The translations under genes and the position numbers were made by a program. A DNA stretch of 22,395 nucleotides. Origin: a virus. Within the stretch, counting starts at the first letter, position 1; every line of letters starts with the position of its first letter. The notes under the pieces were generated by a model, which saw only the letters and a list, made by a program, of their open reading frames with translations, did no database searches and had not been told where the DNA came from. The stretch spans positions 1-22,395 of IMG/VR virus record IMGVR_UViG_3300015263_000003. One strand, given 5' to 3'. This document shows positions 16,320-22,395 of the stretch, in pieces.

Positions 16320-16348
16320 ATATTACTAGCTATTGCCCTCGTCGTCAA
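16320..16348 (-). promoter_or_regulatory. Possible sigma70 promoter before the protease gene
   Basis: In the 60-base gap after the collagen-like gene the minus strand has TTGACG (16348-16343), a 17-base spacer and TAATAT (16325-16320). Transcription would start near 16313, just before the AGGAG of the protease gene. The -10 match is only four of six, so this may be chance. Confidence 0.25.
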
Positions 16349-16355
16349 AATAACG

Positions 16356-17453
16356 TCAACTTAACCCGCGTAGCAGTACCTTACAGTACCAGCCGTTTAC
16401 TACCATGGTAGCGGGGGCGTCGGAGCGTACGCGGAATTTAGCCCCGTTAAGTAACGTATTATCGTCGCCCATGTAAATACCGTTATACCGGTTAACCGGG
16501 TACGTACCTACGGTTTTTACGTTAGCTTGCACGAACGGGACGGTATACTCGAAGCCGCCTATAGCGACTAAAAGTTCTACTATAACCGTCTGGTTCGGGC
16601 TGGTTGTTGTGATACTTAAGTCTAAACGTAAGTCGACCATATCGCCGACTTTTAAAGCGGTCCAGTCGAAGACGCCGTTATCCGCGTCCCAGATATCGCC
16701 GACGCCTTTAGGCGCAAACCCCCGCTTAGTGAACGGGCCTAGGGTGTCGTTAGGTATGTCTACGTTAACGAGCCCGGAAGGTATATTTATAGGGGTAGTC
16801 TGGGTAGCCAGGTCGTTATAATCAAAAAGGCCTATGCGTGCGATATCGTCGGGTAGCTTAGGTATCCCGCCGCCACCATTGCCAGGACTAAACGGAGCTG
16901 TAACTGCCGGCATTTTAATTTTACCGACGGCGCGCTTAACGCCATCAAGCCAGACGAATAGCTCGTTATTTTTAAGCTGGACGTCTGTAACGCTAACGCC
17001 GTCTTTACCCGGCTCGCCTTTATCGCCTTTCGGTCCACGCTCGCCGGGCTTGCCGTCTTTTACCTGGGCCTTAACTCGTCTAACGACGGTTTCCAGGTCT
17101 GGGCCGTTATGGCCGTCCTTTCCGTCTTTAGGCGTAGGGATTTTAGCCAGTACGATAGCCGCTACGTCTGATACGTTAACGGCTGGAGCGTCCCGCCCGT
17201 CGCGTGGCTTTGGAATCTGGGCCAGGACGTCGTTAATGATAGCTTTCGTATCGATTTTTTCCGGCTCCGGCAACTCGTTAACAACGGCGGCGACGATAGT
17301 TTCGATATCTGGGCTAACGCCGTCCTTTCCGTCTTTCCCGTCCCGGCCGTTAACAATAGCTGGCTTAACTTTTTCCAGACGTTCAAGCCTGGTAGAAAAG
17401 TCGCGGTTATCGGTTAAAAGCTGCTTTACGGCGGCCGTCAATTTATCCAGCAT
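16356..17453 (-). CDS. Collagen-like fibre protein encoded among head genes
   Basis: The 365-residue protein begins with a coiled-coil-like helix (about 3-30), then alternates short Gly-X-Y stretches with amphipathic helices: GRDGKDGKDG at 36-45, helix 49-62, helix 68-80 ending KPRDGRD, helix 94-105 ending TPKDGKDG, helix 120-132, and a longer collagen run of seven Gly triplets at 134-152. A Gly-rich linker (about 190-196) leads to a beta-rich C-terminal domain (205-365) that looks like a trimeric binding head. The ATG overlaps the portal stop by 11 bases. Lambda has no gene here. A head fibre is the best guess because of position; a tail appendage cannot be excluded. No homologue is recognised for the C-terminal domain. 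Confidence 0.75.
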   Translation of the reverse strand: MLDKLTAAVKQLLTDNRDFSTRLERLEKVKPAIVNGRDGKDGKDGVSPDIETIVAAVVNELPEPEKIDTKAIINDVLAQIPKPRDGRDAPAVNVSDVAAIVLAKIPTPKDGKDGHNGPDLETVVRRVKAQVKDGKPGERGPKGDKGEPGKDGVSVTDVQLKNNELFVWLDGVKRAVGKIKMPAVTAPFSPGNGGGGIPKLPDDIARIGLFDYNDLATQTTPINIPSGLVNVDIPNDTLGPFTKRGFAPKGVGDIWDADNGVFDWTALKVGDMVDLRLDLSITTTSPNQTVIVELLVAIGGFEYTVPFVQANVKTVGTYPVNRYNGIYMGDDNTLLNGAKFRVRSDAPATMVVNGWYCKVLLRGLS

Positions 17454-19119
17454 TTACGAGCCCCTTTTCTTCTAAATACTCGTCTAGCATAGCTTCCAAT
17501 TCCTCCGGACCGTCCAGGGCGCCGATAGTTTCTCCCGCCACCTGGTCGCCGAACTCTGCGCGGAACTCCGCCAGGGGCCTAGCTGCTTCGACTTTAAGCT
17601 CGTTTTCGCGCTTAAGCCGCTTAATGTTCTTAGAAAATTTAGTCCCGGTCGTAATACGGGCCTCGCGGGCGTTAGTCGACCAGCCCTCGTCCACCAGCAT
17701 TTTAGAGCCTTTAGCTTGCTTAAGCATATCAGTAGACGGCTTAATCGAGCCGTACCAGTCCGTAGAAACCCACGCGCCAAAAATATCGTATTTATTCGGG
17801 TCCCGCCAGGAATCGAGTAGGCCGGGCGCGCGGATTTTCTGCAGTAGCGTTTCGCTAAGCAGCCATTCCACATATACCGGAGTACAGAAAGTTTCGCCCC
17901 AGTCCGACCAGACTTTATTAAGGTAGATTTTAAATTCGTTAATAGCCGCCTGGCTTGCCGAGTAATTATTCGAAAAGGCTAGGCGTAGGATTTCGGGCGG
18001 TATTTCGTTCGCCCACGCTACGGCCTGGATAATCGCTTCTTCGAACGTACCGAAATTAACGTCGGTACCTTGGCTATGGAATCCGACCGGTTTTTCTCCG
18101 GTCTGTAGTTCTTCCATTACTAAGCCTGGTATCTGGTTAGCGATATTAAACGAGCGCTTTTTCCCGTCGCTATCGGTCGTCGTCGCTTTATCGCGGCGGA
18201 CCGCGCCACCAGTTACCGGAAGGGTGCCGGCTTTGTCTTCCGTCTTCTCGATAAACATAGCGAGGACGGAGTTAATAACGGCCTTACGCTGCGCGCTATC
18301 GCGGTAACGGTCGATTTCTTTAAGGGATTGCAGTACCAGGGATAGCAACGGCTGGCCGCGAACGTCGTCGAGTCGCTTATCGGACCCGTAAACCAGCCAG
18401 GAAATACGGCGGCCGGACTTCTCGCCGAATGCCGGTATACGTTTCGAGCTACCGTCGTCCTGTTTAATCCAGTGCGCGGCTACACGCCCTACGGTATCGA
18501 ATTCGACGCCGTGGCGGATTACGTGGCCTTTCCGGATATTAACTTCGCCGCCTAACGGCGTCTGGACTTTGCTACCGCTAACGAGCTGTACCATAGGTAA
18601 TTTAGTACGCTGGGACTGGCGCAGTACGACCAGGACGTCGCCGCTAATAAGCGCTTCGGCACGGGCCGCGCGTTGAATAGCCCCGAAAGTCGAGGTAGCT
18701 TTCCAGTCGCATAGCTCCGGGGATTTTGACCAGATACCGAAGCGGTTCTCTACCGTCTCGGTCCAGTCGTTAAGGCTATCTTCCGCTACGCCGATAATTT
18801 GCTCGTCTGGCGCCGCTTCCGGAGTTAAACCGGTATTTATCTCGTTAGTAACGAGGCGACGGATAAGGCCACGGGCGTAGAGGTTTTCGTTAAATAGTTG
18901 GGCGGACCTGGCGCGTAGCGTCCAGTAGTCGGTTAGCTGTATCTGGGTAACGCCGAAGCCCCCGAAGAATTTACCGCCGTCGTATATGGACGACTCCCAA
19001 GGGGAAAAAGCAGTCTGCCCGGAATAGGCGAACGGGTCCAGCTCGTCTACGGCTGTTACGTTGCTATTCGTTTCCGCGTCTTTACTGCGGAACCAGTTAA
19101 GCGGGTTTAGACTTACCAT
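17443..19119 (-). CDS. Portal protein, lambda gpB-like
   Basis: The 558-residue protein is a lambda-type portal: LRARSAQLFNENLYARGLIR near residues 68-87, VTNEINTGLTPEAAPDE, AARAEALISGDVLVVLRQS and the clip/stem region IPPEILRLAFSNNYSASQAA, followed by KIYLNKVWSDWGETFCTPVY. It forms the dodecameric ring at one capsid vertex through which the terminase pumps DNA. The C-terminus is acidic (LEAMLDEYLEEKG). It overlaps the gpW-like gene by seven bases and the collagen-like gene by 11. Confidence 0.96.
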   Translation of the reverse strand: MVSLNPLNWFRSKDAETNSNVTAVDELDPFAYSGQTAFSPWESSIYDGGKFFGGFGVTQIQLTDYWTLRARSAQLFNENLYARGLIRRLVTNEINTGLTPEAAPDEQIIGVAEDSLNDWTETVENRFGIWSKSPELCDWKATSTFGAIQRAARAEALISGDVLVVLRQSQRTKLPMVQLVSGSKVQTPLGGEVNIRKGHVIRHGVEFDTVGRVAAHWIKQDDGSSKRIPAFGEKSGRRISWLVYGSDKRLDDVRGQPLLSLVLQSLKEIDRYRDSAQRKAVINSVLAMFIEKTEDKAGTLPVTGGAVRRDKATTTDSDGKKRSFNIANQIPGLVMEELQTGEKPVGFHSQGTDVNFGTFEEAIIQAVAWANEIPPEILRLAFSNNYSASQAAINEFKIYLNKVWSDWGETFCTPVYVEWLLSETLLQKIRAPGLLDSWRDPNKYDIFGAWVSTDWYGSIKPSTDMLKQAKGSKMLVDEGWSTNAREARITTGTKFSKNIKRLKRENELKVEAARPLAEFRAEFGDQVAGETIGALDGPEELEAMLDEYLEEKGLVNAG

Positions 19120-19367
19120 GCTGGCCTCGCGGTTATAGTTCCGCTCCCATTAAGCCGGGCTTCTAAGGTAGCCAGTCGGTTATAGAGGGAGCCTATAGTC
19201 TTCTGCAGATTATCAAGGTCGAGACGGGTAACGGTCTGGCGGCTCTGCCCTGTATCAAGCGTATACGACTGTACGCCGCCACTAGCCAAAGCCGTAGCCG
19301 CGTCTTCGTACGCGATAATTTGCGCTTTTGTCGCGTCGATTCGCGCTTGTAAAAAGGTCGCGTCCAT
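19113..19367 (-). CDS. Head-tail connector, lambda gpW-like
   Basis: The 84-residue product has two helices (TFLQARIDATKAQIIAYEDA and LDNLQKTIGSLYNRLATLEA) flanking a beta hairpin (VQSYTLDTGQSRQTVTRLD), the pattern of the gpW family, which binds below the portal after packaging. Lambda gpW has 68 residues. Its position between large terminase and portal is that of lambda W. The binding site is weak (GGGCGAG). Confidence 0.85.
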   Translation of the reverse strand: MDATFLQARIDATKAQIIAYEDAATALASGGVQSYTLDTGQSRQTVTRLDLDNLQKTIGSLYNRLATLEARLNGSGTITARPAW

Positions 19368-19404
19368 TACTCGCCCAAAATAAGTTAAGGTTTTAGTCGT
19401 TTAC

Positions 19405-19432
19405 AGTATACCGCCTAGCCGCTAAATAGCAA
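19405..19432 (-). promoter_or_regulatory. Possible sigma70 promoter between terminase and gpW genes
   Basis: In the 69-base gap the minus strand has TTGCTA (19432-19427), a 16-base spacer and TATACT (19410-19405): four of six and five of six matches. It would drive the head genes separately from the terminase. It is a match by eye only. Confidence 0.3.
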
Positions 19433-19436
19433 AACA

Positions 19437-21434
19437 TTAAGCGACGCGGCCGAATATGTCGTCCGTATCCGGGCTTTCCGCGTAGTCCCAGAAGGTCGGC
19501 CAGTCTACCGTTTTTAATTCGAAGTGCTGAATACAGATAGCCCAGGCCAGGATTTCTACGCCGGCGTGGCCATAGCATAACAAGTCCCACAACTCGTTAC
19601 GAGCATTACCAGGGCGGTACCAGTAGTAAACCGTATTACCCTTATCGTCCTGCTTCTCGCGGCGAGTCTCGACGGTAAGCTCCTTAAGCTGCTTATCCGT
19701 GATATCCACGGGGGCGTTAAAGTGGTACGCCTTCTGCTCGCCGGATTCCTCGGCCCACTCCCTACGAAGTACCGGGGCTAGCCGGTCCTTATAGTGGTCT
19801 ACCAGGATGCGGTACCCGACGGTACCCGACTGGGTCCGGAATTCCGCGAACTCCTTAATAGTCTGGTTTTTGCCCGGGCGGTCGCGGCCCAGGATAGGGT
19901 AGACGCCGGCGGCGTAGTCCGCGCAGAAATTCGTAACGGTATCGTTAGCGTAGCCGGCATCGATTAACGTAAGCGCTAACCGGTATTTCTTACCGTTGTC
20001 CGCTGTATAGACGGTTTCCTCGATAAGCTCGCGCAGGCGGCCCCATACCGGGCTACTTAATTCGCTGCAGTCGTCGTCGTTTCCTTCCATCTCAAAGCGC
20101 CAGTAGTCCACTACGTAGCATTTCGCGTCCTTCGTCCAGCCCATTACGGAGACGGCCAGATTATTTTTATGTACGTCGACCTGGCAAGTAAGGAACAGGA
20201 TAGGCGAGCCGCTGTTCTTAATCGCGTACTCGTTCGGTATCTGGCCGAGACGATAAACCGCGCGACGGTGCGCCGATACGCTGGTAAAGCGAATTTTAGC
20301 GCCCATTATCTCGAACGGCTCCGCCAGGATATTGTTATAAAATACCTGGTACTTAGTAATATCGCGGACCTTCTGCTCTACGGGGTCAAAGCCACGGAGG
20401 TAGGCGCTTACGCACTTGTACCAGGGCTGCATACCGATAGGCGAGTAAAGCGCGGGTAGGTGATAGGAACGGATACCGGGCTCTACGGGTCTGGCCGTCG
20501 GGTGCCAGTGCGCCCCGTGGTCCCCCGAGAATAGCCGCTCCTTATCGTGTTCGTAGTGCGGTTCGCCGCAGTTCTGGCAGCAATAGCGGACGGATTCCAG
20601 GACCAGGATACCGTTATCCGTCTCCCACTGGAAACCGCCGATAACGCCGGTATCTTTATCGACCGTATGCCAGCGTAACGCCTGGGGGAATCCGCAGGCT
20701 TTACACAATACGCGGTAGATTCGCTGGTCGCCGCGCTGGAAAGCCGCCTCGATTTTTGATTTACCCTTAATTAGCGGAGTCGACCCCCGGAATATTTTAC
20801 GGCGCTCCCAGTAGGCCGAGCATCGGTCGTCGCTTAGCGCGTCTGGGTCCCCGTCCTTACCGACTGTATCGGGCCAGGCGTCGACCTCGTCCTTAAGCAG
20901 CACGGCGATAGAGTACGAGCGCATTTTATCGGCGTTTTTCGCGCCGAACGGTACCAGGTAGCCGCCGCCCTCAAATTGTAAATGATTCGCCGTCTTACCG
21001 GTTTTACGACTGTTACCCTCGTCGCTACTGCGGATAATATGCGCTAACCCGGAGTGGTTTAGCATAGGTAAGAAGTTATTCTCGATACGCGCCGCTGCGA
21101 GTTCCTTATCGGCGGTCATATACATGATAGGCAGCGTTTTAACGTGGCCCATAAAGTACAGGGCGCCGGATTCCAGTACCGTAGAGTAGGTAATCTGTAC
21201 GCCTTTCTTAAGGTTAACTTCCCGGACCGGGCTATCGATATCGAAGCAGTCTACAATTTCCCGCATAAATGGGTTAACGTCGTAGCGAATATAGCCAGGT
21301 ATAGAGGTGACAGACTCCGGTAGGTAGCGGTTTTCCTCGTTATACTGCGCCGGCGTTACGTGGTGTATTTCGTCCGTAAGGCTCCCGACCTGCTCGATAA
21401 TCCAGTCGGCGCCGAGCGTTTCTAATTTAGGCAT
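19437..21434 (-). CDS. terL: Terminase large subunit, lambda gpA-like
   Basis: The 665-residue protein is a gpA-family packaging motor and nuclease. The ATPase has a Walker A-like KKGVQITYST (76-85) and a Walker B AVLLKDEVDAW (177-187, Asp182-Glu183). A zinc-ribbon-like pair follows (CKAC at 244-247 and CCQNC at 285-289). The nuclease domain begins at LTCQVDVHKNN (Asp420) and has a second acidic site in LTLIDAGYAND. The family cuts cos ends and drives DNA into the prohead. ATG at 21434 overlaps the small-terminase stop, with GAGGG upstream. Family members of this kind act with a DNA-binding small subunit, encoded just upstream. Confidence 0.96.
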   Translation of the reverse strand: MPKLETLGADWIIEQVGSLTDEIHHVTPAQYNEENRYLPESVTSIPGYIRYDVNPFMREIVDCFDIDSPVREVNLKKGVQITYSTVLESGALYFMGHVKTLPIMYMTADKELAAARIENNFLPMLNHSGLAHIIRSSDEGNSRKTGKTANHLQFEGGGYLVPFGAKNADKMRSYSIAVLLKDEVDAWPDTVGKDGDPDALSDDRCSAYWERRKIFRGSTPLIKGKSKIEAAFQRGDQRIYRVLCKACGFPQALRWHTVDKDTGVIGGFQWETDNGILVLESVRYCCQNCGEPHYEHDKERLFSGDHGAHWHPTARPVEPGIRSYHLPALYSPIGMQPWYKCVSAYLRGFDPVEQKVRDITKYQVFYNNILAEPFEIMGAKIRFTSVSAHRRAVYRLGQIPNEYAIKNSGSPILFLTCQVDVHKNNLAVSVMGWTKDAKCYVVDYWRFEMEGNDDDCSELSSPVWGRLRELIEETVYTADNGKKYRLALTLIDAGYANDTVTNFCADYAAGVYPILGRDRPGKNQTIKEFAEFRTQSGTVGYRILVDHYKDRLAPVLRREWAEESGEQKAYHFNAPVDITDKQLKELTVETRREKQDDKGNTVYYWYRPGNARNELWDLLCYGHAGVEILAWAICIQHFELKTVDWPTFWDYAESPDTDDIFGRVA

Positions 21435-22305
21435 CTTTTAGCGCCCTCGCTACTTTCGCCTTAACCGGTCGAATAAAACTCGATATTTGGTCGGCGACGA
21501 ATTTCTCGATATCTTCCAGGTCGCGGCCGGCGTCGTGCATGGCCGTAGAACGCCTGGCGATAGTCTTCGCGCCGTCCGTAAGTAATTTAATATGGGCCGA
21601 GTCTATGGGCTCGATAATACCGACCCTAACGAGCTGGCGGTTAACTAACTCGCCCTTCGTCTGCGCGTTCTTAAGGCGCTTTTCGTTGATATCTTCGATA
21701 GCCTTCGTAGCTTTCAGCCAGTCCAGGAAACGGACGTCGGTACCGAACTTTTCCACCAGCTCGCGGAGCGTCATATCCGCGAACGCCTGGATATCCTCCG
21801 GCACCTCGAAGACGTAATCGTCTGGCGGCGCGGAGCGCTTCTTCGCCTCCTTAACCGCAGCCTGGCCGCGTGGCTTTCCGCCAAGTAACCCCAGGCGCTC
21901 GGCGACCGCTTTATCCATAACCACGGGTGGGGCTTCTTCCGAGGTAAGCGTTACTTTCTCGCCTTCCGGGTCCGGTACCAGGCCGTTAGCCCTCATAACG
22001 CCGACCAGCTTAGAGGCCCGTTCCCAGCCGACCCGTAAAGCCTTCTGCACGAACGAAACGGAATAGCGACCCTCCGCGCTGCAGGCGGCGACCGCTTCTT
22101 CGTAAAGCGGGTCTAGGCCGGTAGCAGCCGGCGGGGTCTGGTCTCGCTCCCGATTCTGCAGGTAGTTAACCGCGTCCGGGTGGGCGGCGTCGACCTTCTT
22201 ACCGACGATAGCCGCCTTAAGAATGGTTTCGCTTAGCCGCGTCACGGTCGAAGGGTTAACACCCGCCATCTGGGCGAACTTTGATTTAGAAATTAGTTTT
22301 TGCAT
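21427..22305 (-). CDS. Terminase small subunit candidate with HTH and FtsK-gamma-like domains
   Basis: From ATG at 22305 the product has 292 residues. Residues 3-50 form a helix-turn-helix (SKSKFAQMAGVNPSTVTRLS) like phage DNA-packaging small subunits. Residues 64-112 (DPLYEEAVAAC, GRYSVSFVQKALRVGWERAS, VGVMRANGLVPD) closely resemble the FtsK gamma winged helix that reads KOPS DNA. Residues 178-292 are helical (LRELVEKFGTDVRFLDWLKA, ARRSTAMHDAGRDLEDIEKF) and may bind the large subunit, whose gene overlaps the stop. The frame extends upstream to TTG at 22392, but those 29 residues look non-coding in character and carry a TATAAT. The packaging role is inferred from domain content and synteny. 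Confidence 0.75.
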   Translation of the reverse strand: MQKLISKSKFAQMAGVNPSTVTRLSETILKAAIVGKKVDAAHPDAVNYLQNRERDQTPPAATGLDPLYEEAVAACSAEGRYSVSFVQKALRVGWERASKLVGVMRANGLVPDPEGEKVTLTSEEAPPVVMDKAVAERLGLLGGKPRGQAAVKEAKKRSAPPDDYVFEVPEDIQAFADMTLRELVEKFGTDVRFLDWLKATKAIEDINEKRLKNAQTKGELVNRQLVRVGIIEPIDSAHIKLLTDGAKTIARRSTAMHDAGRDLEDIEKFVADQISSFIRPVKAKVARALKDA

Positions 22306-22315
22306 AGTACAGGGG

Positions 22316-22343
22316 ATTATAGCGCCCCTCCCCTCGAATGCAA
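22316..22343 (-). promoter_or_regulatory. Candidate promoter before the terminase genes
   Basis: The minus strand has a perfect TATAAT at 22321-22316, with a weak TTGCAT 16 bases upstream. Transcription would begin within about four bases of ATG 22305, giving a leaderless or nearly leaderless message; no ribosome binding site lies in the ten bases between TATAAT and ATG. The TATAAT is framed by GGGG/CCCC arms (22312-22328). Confidence 0.45.
22326..22333 (-). other. KOPS-like octamer GGGGAGGG upstream of the FtsK-gamma-like protein
   Basis: The minus strand reads GGGGAGGG, an exact fit to the FtsK loading consensus GGGNAGGG, inside the spacer of the candidate promoter. Three other fits occur in the window, all in genes (3821-3828 minus, about 8493 plus, about 12898 plus), about what chance predicts; this is the only intergenic one. 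It could be an operator or packaging start, but this is speculative. Confidence 0.3.
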
Positions 22344-22395
22344 AGCGCCGCAAAAAGTCCGATTCTGTGCGAGGCCTGCGCGATCGAATCAAAAC

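Noticed and set aside
16834-17475. Plus-strand frame rich in Ser, Pro and Gly
   Set aside because: It is the mirror image of the collagen-like Gly-X-Y codons on the minus strand.
22306-22392. N-terminal extension of the small terminase from TTG at 22392
   Set aside because: The 29 added residues are Arg-rich with no family likeness, no binding site is visible at the TTG, and the stretch contains a TATAAT; ATG 22305 starts right before the HTH.
1-22395. CRISPR arrays, tRNAs, insertion sequences, attachment sites
   Set aside because: No regular repeats, cloverleaf sequences, transposase genes or flanking duplications were seen; neither phage end lies in the window.

Overview
The window is almost wholly one tightly packed operon on the minus strand: the morphogenesis half of a tailed double-stranded DNA phage or prophage. 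Genes run from the terminase at the right edge to a tail fibre that leaves the window at the left edge. Neighbouring genes mostly overlap by 1-20 bases or lie within a few bases of each other, and many starts have AGGAG/GAGG-type ribosome binding sites. No plus-strand gene, tRNA, rRNA, CRISPR array or insertion sequence is supported. The host is probably a proteobacterium, judged only from the phage families. No gene here fixes the host or the lifestyle.

Right to left: (1) DNA packaging (22305-19437): a small-terminase candidate with two DNA-binding domains, one of FtsK-gamma type, and a lambda gpA-like large terminase. (2) Head (19367-13135): gpW-like connector, lambda-type portal, an unusual collagen-like fibre protein, S49 prohead protease with an internal in-frame start for a scaffold protein (like lambda C/Nu3), gpD-like decoration protein, gpE-like major capsid protein and an FI-like packaging accessory protein. 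(3) Head-tail junction (13135-12090): an FII-like connector candidate and a tail-completion/terminator candidate. (4) A free-standing HNH endonuclease gene (12109-11570) lies between these and the tail. (5) Contractile tail (11567-1462), Mu-like in order and content: sheath, tube, tail assembly chaperone with a -1 frameshift extension, tape measure, gpN-like DNA-circularisation/baseplate protein, LysM-bearing gpP-like hub, gp45-like spike, gp46-, gp47- and gp48-like baseplate proteins. (6) A tail fibre (1447 to beyond base 1) that is open at the left edge. I translated it by hand; it carries a polysaccharide-deacetylase (NodB-like) domain with altered active-site motifs.

The phage is therefore a lambda-type head joined to a Mu-type contractile tail. 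From memory, similar combinations occur in the VHML / VP882 / phiHAP-1 group of marine plasmid-prophage myoviruses; nothing in this window tests that link.

The observations most worth a second look are: near-total absence of GATC across the window (I found one, at 22382, outside the likely coding start); the deacetylase-like fibre with missing catalytic residues; the FtsK-gamma-like small terminase with a KOPS-like GGGGAGGG just upstream; the helix/collagen repeat protein among head genes; a UACG-tetraloop hairpin after the capsid gene; and a 100-base leader with two mutually exclusive stems before the tail chaperone. No stretch longer than 300 bases lacks a gene.
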